Shown: piece after piece, positions 25,316 through 34,599 of the stretch | Layout: each line of letters starts with the position of its first letter | Numbering within the stretch: position 1 is the first letter of the stretch | NCBI GenBank assembly: GCA_031290375.1 | Contig: JAITNR010000020.1 | Span: 1-34,847 of the forward strand | DNA length: 34,847 nucleotides | Origin: Prevotellaceae bacterium | GTDB lineage: Bacteria; Bacteroidota; Bacteroidia; Bacteroidales; Paludibacteraceae | Direction of reading: 5' to 3' | Notes under the pieces: model-generated | The model's input: only the letters and a program-made list of their open reading frames with translations | The model's database searches: none | What the model was told of the DNA's origin: nothing | Made by a program: the position numbers and the translations under genes

Positions 25316-27352
25316 ATGTTCAAAAAGGGATTTCGCCTAAATTTATTTGTTTTTCTGCTACTTTTTGCAGATAGCTTCGTGGTCTTTTCTCGGGAAAACA
25401 ACGACAGTATTACGGCACATAACCTTGAACAACTGCAAGTTACAGCCAAAAGAAGTATCAATGAGATAATCCCGTCCCAAAAACTTTCGGGAAAGCAATT
25501 GGAGGCACTTAACAGTTTTTCTGTTGCCGATGCAATTCGTTATTTTTCAGGGGTACAAATCAAGGATTACGGTGGTATCGGCGGACTGAAAACAGTAGAT
25601 ATTCGCAGCATGGGAACCAACCATATGGGTGTGTTCTATGACGGCATTCAATTGGGTAATGCTCAGAACGGACAAATTGATTTGGGCAAATTTTCGTTAG
25701 ACAACATCGAAGAAATTTCCCTGTACAACGGACAAAAAAGCGAAATTTTTCAATCTGCCAAAGACTTCGGTTCGGCAGGGACAATTTATCTGTACACACG
25801 GCGTCCCCGTTTTACTGACGGAAAGAAAGCCAATATCAAAGCCTTTTTCCGCACAGGTTCTTTCGACTTCGTAAATCCTTCTGTCCTCTGGGAACAGAAA
25901 ATCAGCAAAAATATCAGTTCCTCATTCAGTACCGAATATATTTATTCTTCAGGGAAATATAAATTTCGCTATCGCAAAAGGCTTCAGGACGGAACGGTGG
26001 CATGGGATACAACCGCCGTCCGACAAAATGGGGATATTCACGCCATGCGTTTGGAAGGCGGTTTTAACGGTTTGGTAGAACAGGGTAAATGGAACACCAA
26101 AGCCTATTTTTATAATTCGGAAAAGGGAATACCCGGTCCTATTGTCAATAACGTATGGAAACGTTCGCAACGGCAATGGGACAGAAATTTTTTCGTACAA
26201 GGCAGTTTTCAAAAACAACTGTTCAAGGGGTATGATATATTATTTAACATGAAATATGCCAGTGATTTGATGCGTTACCTCAATCCTGATACAACTTTGA
26301 TGTATATTGACAATACTTTCCGCCAGCAAGAAATTTATGCCTCGCTTGCCAACAGATATTCTATACTTCCGCAATGGGATGTGAACCTGTCAGCCGATTA
26401 TCAATGGAATATTTTAGATGCCAACCTAAAGGACTTTGTTTATCCGCAGCGAAATACGGTTTTGGTAGCTTTGGCTACGGCTTTTGAATGGAAACGATTG
26501 AAAATGCAGGCAAGCCTTTTGGGTACATTCGTTTCTGAAAATGCAAAGAAAGGAGGGAAAACGCCGGATGACAGGCAAAAATATACGCCTGCTGTTTTTC
26601 TTTCATACCAACCTTTCAAACAACACCGTTTCAATATACGGGCGTTCTACAAACGTATTTTCAGAATGCCTACTTTCAATGATTTATACTACACTGATAT
26701 AGGCAATATTGCCCTCCGCCCCGAATATACCACGCAATATAATCTCGGATTTCAGTATAATAAAGATTTTAACAGAGGTATAATCAGCAGTTTGAATTTC
26801 CGTGCCGATGCCTATTACAATGAAGTAACGGACAAAATTGTTGCCATTCCCAAAGGTAGCGGACAATACCGTTGGATGATGATGAATATTGGATATGTGG
26901 AAATCAGGGGAATAGATGTGTCGGGACAAATGCAATGTAAATTGCCTTACAAAATAAAATTAAATATCAGCCTGAATTATACCCATCAAAAAGCACAGGA
27001 TTTCAGCAAAAAAGGAGAATGGTGGGCAGGGCAAATCGCCTATATTCCATGGCACAACGGCTCGGCTATCGTAAATATGATTTGGAAATCGTGGGATTTG
27101 AATTACAGCTTTATCTATGTCGGCGAACGCTATCACAATTCAGCCAACATCCGTGAAAACTACGAACAACCTTGGTACACACACGATTTGACATTTGGGA
27201 AAACATTCAAATGGCGCACCAGCAAAGGGATTAATCCCCTTATCAAACTCTCGGCAGAAGTAAATAACATTCTCAATCAACAATATGACGTAGTGTTGAA
27301 TTACCCGATGCCGGGACGTAATTATAAACTGATTTTAAAAATAGAAGTATGA
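25316..27352 (+). CDS. btuB: TonB-dependent cobalamin receptor BtuB, copy 1
   Basis: A 678-residue outer-membrane receptor: signal peptide (about 1-25), TonB-box-like segment LEQLQVTAKR (similar to the VVTA box of E. coli BtuB), then a plug domain (about 40-160). The plug has SVADAIRYFSGVQIKDYGG, IRSMGTNHMGVFYDGIQLG and LDNIEEISLYNGQ. A 22-strand-type barrel follows, ending PGRNYKLILKIEV. There is no SusC-type N-terminal carboxypeptidase-like domain. Substrate assignment rests on the cobalamin riboswitch directly upstream and on the adjacent BtuG homologue. The btuG start overlaps its stop (ATGA). About half of its plug is nearly identical to the second copy at 31230. Confidence 0.92.
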   Translation: MFKKGFRLNLFVFLLLFADSFVVFSRENNDSITAHNLEQLQVTAKRSINEIIPSQKLSGKQLEALNSFSVADAIRYFSGVQIKDYGGIGGLKTVDIRSMGTNHMGVFYDGIQLGNAQNGQIDLGKFSLDNIEEISLYNGQKSEIFQSAKDFGSAGTIYLYTRRPRFTDGKKANIKAFFRTGSFDFVNPSVLWEQKISKNISSSFSTEYIYSSGKYKFRYRKRLQDGTVAWDTTAVRQNGDIHAMRLEGGFNGLVEQGKWNTKAYFYNSEKGIPGPIVNNVWKRSQRQWDRNFFVQGSFQKQLFKGYDILFNMKYASDLMRYLNPDTTLMYIDNTFRQQEIYASLANRYSILPQWDVNLSADYQWNILDANLKDFVYPQRNTVLVALATAFEWKRLKMQASLLGTFVSENAKKGGKTPDDRQKYTPAVFLSYQPFKQHRFNIRAFYKRIFRMPTFNDLYYTDIGNIALRPEYTTQYNLGFQYNKDFNRGIISSLNFRADAYYNEVTDKIVAIPKGSGQYRWMMMNIGYVEIRGIDVSGQMQCKLPYKIKLNISLNYTHQKAQDFSKKGEWWAGQIAYIPWHNGSAIVNMIWKSWDLNYSFIYVGERYHNSANIRENYEQPWYTHDLTFGKTFKWRTSKGINPLIKLSAEVNNILNQQYDVVLNYPMPGRNYKLILKIEV

Positions 27353-28491
27353 ACAGACAGACTTTTTTATTTATGATTGTCGGGCTGTGCCTTTGTTTGG
27401 TTGCCTGCCGCAAAGAAAGTGAAATTTTTCAGCCTGAAGTTGTTACGGTAGATGTTCCCGAATATACTTCTATTCAGGGATTCTATCTGCTCAACGAAGG
27501 AAATATGGGCAGCAACAAATCCACTTTGGATTACTTCGATTACGAAACGGGCGAATATCACCGCAATATTTTTGCCGCTGCCAATCCTGCTGTTCCCAAA
27601 GAGTTGGGCGATGTGGGCAATGACATTGAAATCTACGGAGGCAAACTCTATGCCGTTATTAATTGTTCCAACAAGGTGGAAGTGATGGACAAGTACACCG
27701 CCAAGCGATTGGGACAGATAAACATTCCGAATTGTCGATATATCCGTTTCCATAAGGGATATGCCTACGTTACTTCGTATGCGGGACCGGTGGAAATCAA
27801 TCCAAACTATACACAGCAGGGTTATATAGCTAAGGTGGATACGGCTACTTTTCAGATTATAGACCGCTGTTTGGTGGGCTTTCAGCCTGACGAACTGGAG
27901 ATTGTGGGCAACAAAATCTACGTTGCCAATTCGGGCGGATATATGGCACCAAACTATGAAAGTACCGTTTCGGTGATTGACATACCATCTTTTACCGAAA
28001 CAAAACAGATTGAAGTAGCCCGAAACCTGCACCGCCTGCGTGCAGACAGGCATGGCACGCTATGGGTTACATCGCGGGGCGATTATCAGAGTCAGCCCTC
28101 GCGTCTGTATTACGTAGATTTGCAAACGGAAACATTGACCGATTCGATAGACATTGCCGTTTCCAACTTCCATTTGGATGGTGATTTGCTTTACCTCTAC
28201 AGCGTAGAATGGAGTTATGTCAGTATGTCGAACGTGGTTACTTACGGCATCGTAGATGTGGCACAGAAAACGGTTGTTACCCGCAACTTCATTACCGATG
28301 GAACAGAGCAACAAATTACCGTTCCTTATGGCATTATGGTTAATCCCTTGACAAAGGATATTTACGTTACGGATGCAACGGATTATGTATCACCCGGAAC
28401 GCTTTACTGTTTCGACAGGGAAGGCAAACAAAAATGGAACGTGAGGACAGGAGATATTCCTGCGCATTTTGTGTTACTCGGAAAATATTAA
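27349..28491 (+). CDS. btuG: BtuG-like B12-binding surface lipoprotein, copy 1
   Basis: A 380-residue lipoprotein (lipobox LVAC, Cys at about residue 20) with a YncE/DUF5074-type beta-propeller. Repeated strands of the form KLYAVINCSNKVEVMD, YAYVTSYAG, YVANSGGY and TVSVIDIPSFTETKQIEV make up the blades. BtuG in Bacteroides thetaiotaomicron is such a propeller: it binds B12 with extreme affinity and sits on BtuB. The same partnership is suggested here by the ATGA overlap with btuB1. The B12-binding residues cannot be named from sequence alone. Copy 2 at 33428 shares GFYLLNEG, LGDVGND and YVSPGTL(F/Y)CF. Confidence 0.85.
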   Translation: MNRQTFLFMIVGLCLCLVACRKESEIFQPEVVTVDVPEYTSIQGFYLLNEGNMGSNKSTLDYFDYETGEYHRNIFAAANPAVPKELGDVGNDIEIYGGKLYAVINCSNKVEVMDKYTAKRLGQINIPNCRYIRFHKGYAYVTSYAGPVEINPNYTQQGYIAKVDTATFQIIDRCLVGFQPDELEIVGNKIYVANSGGYMAPNYESTVSVIDIPSFTETKQIEVARNLHRLRADRHGTLWVTSRGDYQSQPSRLYYVDLQTETLTDSIDIAVSNFHLDGDLLYLYSVEWSYVSMSNVVTYGIVDVAQKTVVTRNFITDGTEQQITVPYGIMVNPLTKDIYVTDATDYVSPGTLYCFDREGKQKWNVRTGDIPAHFVLLGKY

Positions 28492-28524
28492 ATAATGGAA
28501 AATTTAGTACAAAGAATAAAAAGA

Positions 28525-29778
28525 ATGAAAAAGACTGTTGTTACAGCACTGATTGTGCTTATTAATGTATTTTATGGGATTGCAGGTCATACTTCGGCTT
28601 TGTTCAGTAACCAAGTTGACAATGATGACAGGGACATATCGCCTTACATATACAAGGTGTACGATTTTATGCCCGCTCCCGGACAATTTGTCAATACATT
28701 GCCGAAATATCTACAGGGCGATACCCGCGAAACTATGATTATCAAGGCTGAAACAGCCATCGCCAACGATAATCGGGGTACCATTTCACTCGGCGGATAT
28801 GGCGGATACGTTGTCTTTGGGTTCGACCACGAAGTGAAAAACATTCCAGGAAAATATGATTTCAAAATTCTGGGAAACGCCTTTTTCTCCAACTCGAACA
28901 CTAACCCGGAGGCTCCAAGAGAAGGAGGAAACTGTGAACCGGGCATTGTCATGGTGTCGTATGACGCCAACAACAATGGCATTCCCGATGATGAATGGTA
29001 TGAACTGGCAGGAAGTGAATATCACAGACCTGAAACCATCCACAACTATGAAATCACCTATTACAAACCCGATGAAAACAAAGATAAAACTCCCGACCCG
29101 AATTATCCTTTTCTGAATGATACCACTTATATCAGATGGACAAGTAATCAGGGAGATTACGGCTACGTATCTCGCAATACCTATCACTCCCAACCCTACT
29201 ATCCGCAATGGATAACCGCCGAAACCATCGTGTTTGAAGGAGCTAAACTCGCCAATAATTACATTGACGAAAGCGGAACAGGCTCTTATTACGTGCAATA
29301 CGCCTACGATTGGGGATATGCCGATAATTACCCGAACAGCCACAAACGTTCCGGTTTCAACATCGAATGGGCAGTGGATTCAGACGGCAATTGTATGAAC
29401 TTGCCCGGTATCCATTTTGTGAAAGTTTATACAGGCGTAAATCAATACTGTGGCTGGCTGGGCGAAACAAGTACCGAAATTTTGGGGGCTGAAGACCTGC
29501 ATCTGACAGACGGAGACGAAGATGTTGAAGATGGTGCAACCGCCATAGAACCGCTACAGGCTGAGAAATCAATTGTATTACTTCAAAATCCTGTTACGCA
29601 GCAGTTGTTCATTGCCTCCGCCGAACAGCAAAAGGCAGATGTGTATAATCTTATGGGCAACAAGGTGATGACTTTTCAGTTGCAAAGCGGAACAAATCAT
29701 ATTGCCTGCAACCTATTGCAAGGGCTTTATGTACTTGTGGTAGATAATCAAACAATAAAATTTATCAAAAAAAAATAA
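28525..29778 (+). CDS. T9SS-secreted cell-surface protein of the B12 locus
   Basis: A 417-residue secreted protein. I prefer the ATG at 28525 (MKKTVVTALIVLINVFYGIA) over 28495 because it gives a standard signal peptide. The body carries GGYGGYVVFGFDHEV, EPGIVMVSYDANNNGIPDDEWYELAGSEY and VKVYTGVNQYCGWLGETSTEI. Similar proteins sit next to BtuB/BtuG in Bacteroides and are called cell-surface or PKD-like; their role is unproven, but cobalamin handling is a fair inference. The last 70 residues (SIVLLQNPVTQQLFIASAEQ... to KFIKKK) fit a type IX sorting tail. It follows btuG1 closely: 3 bases from the ORF-track start, 33 from mine. Confidence 0.8.
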   Translation: MKKTVVTALIVLINVFYGIAGHTSALFSNQVDNDDRDISPYIYKVYDFMPAPGQFVNTLPKYLQGDTRETMIIKAETAIANDNRGTISLGGYGGYVVFGFDHEVKNIPGKYDFKILGNAFFSNSNTNPEAPREGGNCEPGIVMVSYDANNNGIPDDEWYELAGSEYHRPETIHNYEITYYKPDENKDKTPDPNYPFLNDTTYIRWTSNQGDYGYVSRNTYHSQPYYPQWITAETIVFEGAKLANNYIDESGTGSYYVQYAYDWGYADNYPNSHKRSGFNIEWAVDSDGNCMNLPGIHFVKVYTGVNQYCGWLGETSTEILGAEDLHLTDGDEDVEDGATAIEPLQAEKSIVLLQNPVTQQLFIASAEQQKADVYNLMGNKVMTFQLQSGTNHIACNLLQGLYVLVVDNQTIKFIKKK

Positions 29779-29802
29779 TATTAATTAAATCAAAAAAAAG
29801 TT

Positions 29803-31140
29803 ATGAGAAAAGAAAACAGTTTCAAGGCATTGTTGTTAGTAATGATGACGGTGACGGTCAACAATCTATTTGCCCTTCCGGGTGATACGATTATATTGAA
29901 TTTAAATCAACCTACCAATCCCGAATCAATTGCGTTTGATGCGCAAAATGGATATTGGACAGGTACTTTTGACACCAATTATCCGATTATCGAATTTGGT
30001 GATTTCGCTTTTTCCCATTCGGGATCGGGCGGTTATTGGAACGGATTTACTGTGTCCAACAGTGGTGATAACACCGATTACGGCAATGGCGGCAATGCCA
30101 GTTGGGTACCTTATCAATGGGGCTGTATGGCAGGCGGCGGTATCAAAACCGATGCTTCAGGCAAAGTTGTCAAAGATGCCTCAGGCAAGGTGGAAACAGA
30201 ACAGGGAATTCCCTATTTAGTGGCTTATTGGGGTTACTTTATGGAAAGCGATGAAGACCATTCTCTTCAAACTATTCTTTATAATAGCTATGAAGCTGTC
30301 GGCGTATATGTAAACAATCACCCCTGGCCCTACTACGGCAATATCAGTGGCGATGGTTTTGCCCGTCCTTTTGTGGAGGGGGACTACTTAAAACTGTTTA
30401 TACACGGCTTGAACGAGGACTATGAAAGTAACGGTTTGGTGGTGGAATACACTTTGGCTGAATTTACAAACGGACAACTCATAGAAAGTCCTGACTGGGA
30501 ATGGATAGATTTGAGCAGTCTGGGAACGATTTCAGGTTTTTATTACACAATGGAATCGACCGATGGTTCGGAGTGGGGTCCCAATACAGCTGTTTATTTC
30601 TGTTTGGACAAATTGCAGGTTCGCCAGCCCAATACACCTCCTTCAATACCGACCGATTTGCAGGCTGTGGCAACGAAAACCACGATAGCCTTTTCGTGGA
30701 CAGCATCAACAGACGATGGTCAGATAACAGGTTATCAGGTATATTTGGATGATCAATTAGTTGAAACGGTTACCGAAACATCTTATCTGTTTGAAGGGCT
30801 TATTCCGAATACATCTTACGAATTGGGAGTTGTTGCTATTGACAATGCTAATGCGTTATCGGGGAAAGCAACAATTACGCAATCTACGTTAAATACTGTA
30901 TGGATTTCTTCTGTTATCGGAGATAAAGTTGTGGTATATCCCAATCCGTTTATCGATTACATAGTGGTAAATATTGACAGTGACAGTGAGGCGCATCCTC
31001 TTGTTATATCCGACATATCGGGTAAAACAGTGTTGAGTGTAGATGTAACCGCCGGTGCTAATTGCATTAACACCTCGACATTGGAAAAAGGCGTTTATCT
31101 TGTGCGATACGGTTTGAATACTGCAAAAGTGGTTAAATAA
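29803..31140 (+). CDS. DUF4465-like secreted protein with FN3 and T9SS tail
   Basis: A 445-residue protein: signal peptide to about residue 24, then a DUF4465-like domain (about 30-275, marked by GGYWNGFTVSNSGDNTDYGN, YLVAYWGYFM and VYVNNHPWPYYGNI). A fibronectin type III domain (about 280-365, DLQAVATKTTIAFSWTASTD...GYQVYLD) and a type IX secretion C-terminal domain (VVYPNPFIDYIVVNI...GVYLVRYG) follow. A short internal repeat, DASGKVVKDASGKV, is present. Its place behind btuG makes it a candidate for the BtuH-like class of B12-binding surface proteins reported in gut Bacteroidetes; I infer this and cannot prove it. The gene starts 24 bases after the previous stop. Confidence 0.82.
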   Translation: MRKENSFKALLLVMMTVTVNNLFALPGDTIILNLNQPTNPESIAFDAQNGYWTGTFDTNYPIIEFGDFAFSHSGSGGYWNGFTVSNSGDNTDYGNGGNASWVPYQWGCMAGGGIKTDASGKVVKDASGKVETEQGIPYLVAYWGYFMESDEDHSLQTILYNSYEAVGVYVNNHPWPYYGNISGDGFARPFVEGDYLKLFIHGLNEDYESNGLVVEYTLAEFTNGQLIESPDWEWIDLSSLGTISGFYYTMESTDGSEWGPNTAVYFCLDKLQVRQPNTPPSIPTDLQAVATKTTIAFSWTASTDDGQITGYQVYLDDQLVETVTETSYLFEGLIPNTSYELGVVAIDNANALSGKATITQSTLNTVWISSVIGDKVVVYPNPFIDYIVVNIDSDSEAHPLVISDISGKTVLSVDVTAGANCINTSTLEKGVYLVRYGLNTAKVVK

Positions 31141-31150
31141 ATTGAGAATT

Positions 31151-31199
31151 AAGGGCAAAACCCTTACAGCATTAGGGTAGGGTATGGTAGTACCCTACC
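31151..31199 (+). promoter_or_regulatory. Two RNA hairpins before the second btuB
   Basis: AAGGG-caaaa-CCCTT (31151-31165) is followed by GGTAGGGTA-tggtag-TACCCTACC (31176-31199). Neither is followed by a T tract, so they look like processing, stability or attenuation structures rather than plain terminators. Confidence 0.55.
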
Positions 31200-31229
31200 T
31201 GATAGCTGTTGGTTATTAACTGTTCTTTT

Positions 31230-33236
31230 ATGTTAAAGAAAAGAATTTGTTTAAATTTAGTTGTTTTTGTACTGCTTTTTGCAGATAGTTGTGTGGTTTT
31301 TTCTCAGGCAAACAACGACAGTGTTGTGATATATAGCCTTGAAGAACTGCAAGTTACAGGCAAAAAAAGTGTCAATGAGATAATCCCGCCGCAAAAGCTT
31401 TCGGGTGATATGCTCAAAAACCTTGCTTCGGAATCAGTTGCTGATGCGGTGCGTTTTTTTGCGGGCGTACAAATCAAGGATTACGGCGGCATCGGCGGCA
31501 TAAAAACCATCAATGTACGCTCGATGGGTACAACTCAAATCGGCGTTTTCTATGACGGAGTTCAACTTGGCAACGCACAAAACGGTCAAGTGGATTTGGG
31601 ACGCTTTTCGCTTGATAACATTGAGAGCATATACATCTACAACGGGCAAAAGTCCGCTCCCTTGCAGTCGGCAAAGGATTATGTTTCGTCGGGCACAATT
31701 TATATTAATACTCTTCTGCCTCAATTTTCTGAAAACAAGAATTTTAACTTTACCACAAGGGTAAAAACAGGTTCGTTTGGGTTGATAAATCCGTCAATTC
31801 TTTGGCAGCAGAAAATCAGTAAAAACCTGAAATCTTCGTTCAGCACTGAATTTACCAACGCCAACGGCAAATATCGTTTTGCCTTGACCAATCCTATGAC
31901 TAATACAGATACCGTTCTAATGAGGCAAAATACCGACATCACCGCTCTTAGAACGGAAGGTTCGCTCTTCGGCAATTTCACCGGTGGTGAGTGGATATTT
32001 CAGATTTACAACTTCAATTCTCAGCGAGGATTGCCGGGATATATTGCCCGTAATCTCTATGTCAGTCACGAACGTCAGTGGGATAACAACTTTTTTGTGC
32101 AGGGTAGCATCAAAAAATATTACAGCAAACATTCCCATGTTTTTAGGGCAAAATATGCAAATGACTACACTCATTATACGCAAAACCCTGCCAACCCAAA
32201 TTTAGTCGGTAATTATTATCGACAACAGGAAATTTATTTCTCTTTTGCCAACGCATATCGTCCGATAAATATTTTGGATTTTTCGTTATCGGTTGATTAT
32301 CAATTTAACAAATTAGATGCGAATTTGAGAGAGTTTGTTTTTCCTCAACGTAACTCGCTTTGGGGTGCTTTTGCTACCTCTTTGAAGTTATCCAAATTCA
32401 AGGCGATGGCTTCACTTTCGGCTGTTTATGCAAAAGATAAGTTGAAACAGAACGCTTCGGGCGGCAAAAAACTTGAGTTTTCACCTGCCGTTATGGCTAC
32501 TTACTCGCCGTTCAAACATTTTCCTTTGAGTTTCAGAGGGTTTTACAAGAAGTCATTTAGAATGCCTGCCTTTAATGATTTGTATTACACTATAAGTCAA
32601 CAGTTTTCACATCTAAAACCCGAATTTGTATCTCAATATGATTGTGGAGTAGAATATATTTTAAAAAAAGAGGGTAAAATAATTAAAAACCTCAATATTT
32701 TAGCCGATTTTTATTATAATGATGTTAAAGACAAGATAACAATCGTGCCTACTTCAAGTGCGTTTCGCTGGCAGATGATGAACTTGGGCATAGTTAAGAT
32801 TTTTGGTGTTGATTTTTCGTCTGATATATTTTTGGCTTTATATAAAAATTTGAATTTGAATATTTTAGTTAATTATTCATATCAAAATGCAAGAGATTTT
32901 ACCGACAAAACCGACTATTTTTACGGAGACTTAATTCCATATTCGCCCAAACACAGTATTACGGCGGTGGCAAATCTACAATACAAATCCTGGCGACTGA
33001 ACTACTGCTTTCTCTATACGGGCGAACGATATTCTGCAAAGGCAAATTTGGAAGAAAATCGTATCCGTCCGTTTCAAACGCATGATGTTTCGGCAGGTTA
33101 TGTTTTTGAGTTGAAGAAAATGAAATTAACTGTAAATCTTGATATTAACAATGTTTCCAATCAACAGTATCAGGTGGTATTGAACTATCCTATGCCGGGC
33201 ACGAGTTTTAAAGTTGGGATAACGGCTGAGTACTGA
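31230..33236 (+). CDS. btuB: TonB-dependent cobalamin receptor BtuB, copy 2
   Basis: A 668-residue paralogue of the receptor at 25316, with the same order: signal peptide (MLKKRICLNLVVFVLLFADS), TonB-box-like LEELQVTGKK, plug with SVADAVRFFAGVQIKDYGGI and DGVQLGNAQNGQVDLG, and a barrel ending NYPMPGTSFKVGITAEY. The N-terminal 160 residues are strongly alike in both copies, while barrel and loop regions differ, as expected if substrate range diverged. The ORF-track start at 31209 is extended; the ATG at 31230 aligns with copy 1. No riboswitch or TAnnTTTG promoter lies directly upstream, so it is probably read from the first btu promoter. Confidence 0.9.
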   Translation: MLKKRICLNLVVFVLLFADSCVVFSQANNDSVVIYSLEELQVTGKKSVNEIIPPQKLSGDMLKNLASESVADAVRFFAGVQIKDYGGIGGIKTINVRSMGTTQIGVFYDGVQLGNAQNGQVDLGRFSLDNIESIYIYNGQKSAPLQSAKDYVSSGTIYINTLLPQFSENKNFNFTTRVKTGSFGLINPSILWQQKISKNLKSSFSTEFTNANGKYRFALTNPMTNTDTVLMRQNTDITALRTEGSLFGNFTGGEWIFQIYNFNSQRGLPGYIARNLYVSHERQWDNNFFVQGSIKKYYSKHSHVFRAKYANDYTHYTQNPANPNLVGNYYRQQEIYFSFANAYRPINILDFSLSVDYQFNKLDANLREFVFPQRNSLWGAFATSLKLSKFKAMASLSAVYAKDKLKQNASGGKKLEFSPAVMATYSPFKHFPLSFRGFYKKSFRMPAFNDLYYTISQQFSHLKPEFVSQYDCGVEYILKKEGKIIKNLNILADFYYNDVKDKITIVPTSSAFRWQMMNLGIVKIFGVDFSSDIFLALYKNLNLNILVNYSYQNARDFTDKTDYFYGDLIPYSPKHSITAVANLQYKSWRLNYCFLYTGERYSAKANLEENRIRPFQTHDVSAGYVFELKKMKLTVNLDINNVSNQQYQVVLNYPMPGTSFKVGITAEY

Positions 33237-33427
33237 ACGCAAAAGCAGAAACAGTGAATAACTAATAGTGAACAATAAAATGCAATTACGAATTACGCAC
33301 AACTAATTACGTACAGCGGACTACGAACAACGCTCTAAAAGTCCCGTCATCCCTCGCCGCTGAGAACGTTCCGACATGTAAATTATTTTTTTATCAATAA
33401 TATTAACTAATTTTTTAAAGTATCTTT
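33237..33427. other. Non-coding gap between btuB2 and btuG2
   Basis: About 190 bases, unlike the overlapping btuB1-btuG1 pair. It contains simple-sequence text (GTGAATAACTAATAGTGAAC) and no clear promoter, riboswitch or gene. Confidence 0.5.
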
Positions 33428-34549
33428 ATGAAGAAATTGTATTTTTTATCAGTGATGTCAGCTGCTCTTTTGTTTGGCAGTTGTAACCCGGACAAACCTG
33501 TTATTCCCCCGGGTGGTGAACCTGTCGACAACCAAATTACAGGGTTTTACCTTTTGAATGAAGGAGCTATGGGGTCGAACAACGCAAGGCTTGATTTCTA
33601 CGATTACCAGAAGGCAGTGTTTAGCAGAAACATTTTTCCTGCGGTAAATCCCGAAGTTACAGGCGGACTTGGTGATGTAGGCAACGATTTGAAAATCTAT
33701 GGCAGTCGCCTCTATGCAGTTATCAACGCCTCAAATCTGGTTGAGGTGATGGATGCCAAAACGGCTAAGCACATCGGCGTAATTTCTGTAACAAATTGCA
33801 GAAGTATAGCGTTTGACGGAGGCAAAGCGTATGTTTCGTCCTTCGCAGGATCGGTGTACGGAGCTTCGCAAATCGGCTACGTTGCCGAAGTGGATACGGC
33901 TTCCCTACAGGTTTTACGGACTGTAAATGTTGGACACGAACCGGAAGAGATGGAGGTAATGAACGGAAAACTCTATGTGGTAAATTCGGGCGGCTACAAC
34001 CCTCCCGCTTACGACAATTCGGTTTCAGTAATTGATATTTCGTCTTTTACAGAAACAGGGAAAATTGATGTAGCAGTAAATTTGCTTAACCTTAGAAAAG
34101 ATGCTCATAACAATCTTTTTGCTTTGGGTCGTGGTGATTACAGTGCCGTTCAGCCCGATATTTACAAAATCAATACGCAAACAAATGCAGTTGAAAAAAT
34201 CAACGTTCCTTATGCTTCAAATTTCTGTGTTTCAGGTGATTCGCTGTTTATTTTGAGTAACAACACCGACTACTCAAGTGGCACAGCAGTTACTGTTGCA
34301 AAGTTTGTGATTTACAACACTCAAAGTAAGCAAGTTATGACGGAAAACTTTATTACTGACACTTCTGATGCTCAGATAAGTCTGTCATACGGAATTGCCG
34401 TTAATTCAATTACAAAGGAGATTTTCATAACCGATGTCAAAGATTATGTTTCTCCCGGAACGCTGTTCTGTTTTTCGCTGGAAGGCAGCAAAAAATGGAG
34501 CGTTATGACTGATGTTATTCCCTCAAAAATTGCTTTTTTGTGGAAATAG
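33428..34549 (+). CDS. btuG: BtuG-like B12-binding surface lipoprotein, copy 2
   Basis: A 373-residue lipoprotein with signal peptide and lipobox LFGSC (Cys at about 19) and the same YncE/DUF5074-type propeller as copy 1. Shared blocks include GFYLLNEGAMGSN, RNIFPAVNPEV, LGDVGND, LYAVINASNLVEVMD and DVKDYVSPGTLFCF. It lies 190 bases after btuB2, and the pair is a diverged duplicate of btuB1-btuG1. It probably forms a receptor complex with btuB2. Hairpins follow its stop. Confidence 0.85.
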   Translation: MKKLYFLSVMSAALLFGSCNPDKPVIPPGGEPVDNQITGFYLLNEGAMGSNNARLDFYDYQKAVFSRNIFPAVNPEVTGGLGDVGNDLKIYGSRLYAVINASNLVEVMDAKTAKHIGVISVTNCRSIAFDGGKAYVSSFAGSVYGASQIGYVAEVDTASLQVLRTVNVGHEPEEMEVMNGKLYVVNSGGYNPPAYDNSVSVIDISSFTETGKIDVAVNLLNLRKDAHNNLFALGRGDYSAVQPDIYKINTQTNAVEKINVPYASNFCVSGDSLFILSNNTDYSSGTAVTVAKFVIYNTQSKQVMTENFITDTSDAQISLSYGIAVNSITKEIFITDVKDYVSPGTLFCFSLEGSKKWSVMTDVIPSKIAFLWK

Positions 34550-34572
34550 ATTTCCAATTATTCTGGAAAATA

Positions 34573-34599
34573 TTTTGAATATCAGGATGATATTCAAAA
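34573..34599. repeat. Perfect 11-bp inverted repeat after btuG2
   Basis: TTTTGAATATC (34573-34583), loop AGGAT, GATATTCAAAA (34589-34599). It abuts the next palindrome with no gap. Confidence 0.75.

Noticed and set aside
27367-28053. 228-residue minus-strand ORF opposite btuG1
   Set aside because: Shadow of the btuG1 frame; no plausible motif or start context.
28786-29343. 185-residue minus-strand ORF
   Set aside because: Antisense of the 28525 gene; Ile/Val-rich text is a by-product of that coding frame.
31141-31229. A second cobalamin riboswitch before btuB2
   Set aside because: None of the B12-box landmarks (GCGCTGCTG, AGACCTGCC) are present; only two simple hairpins.
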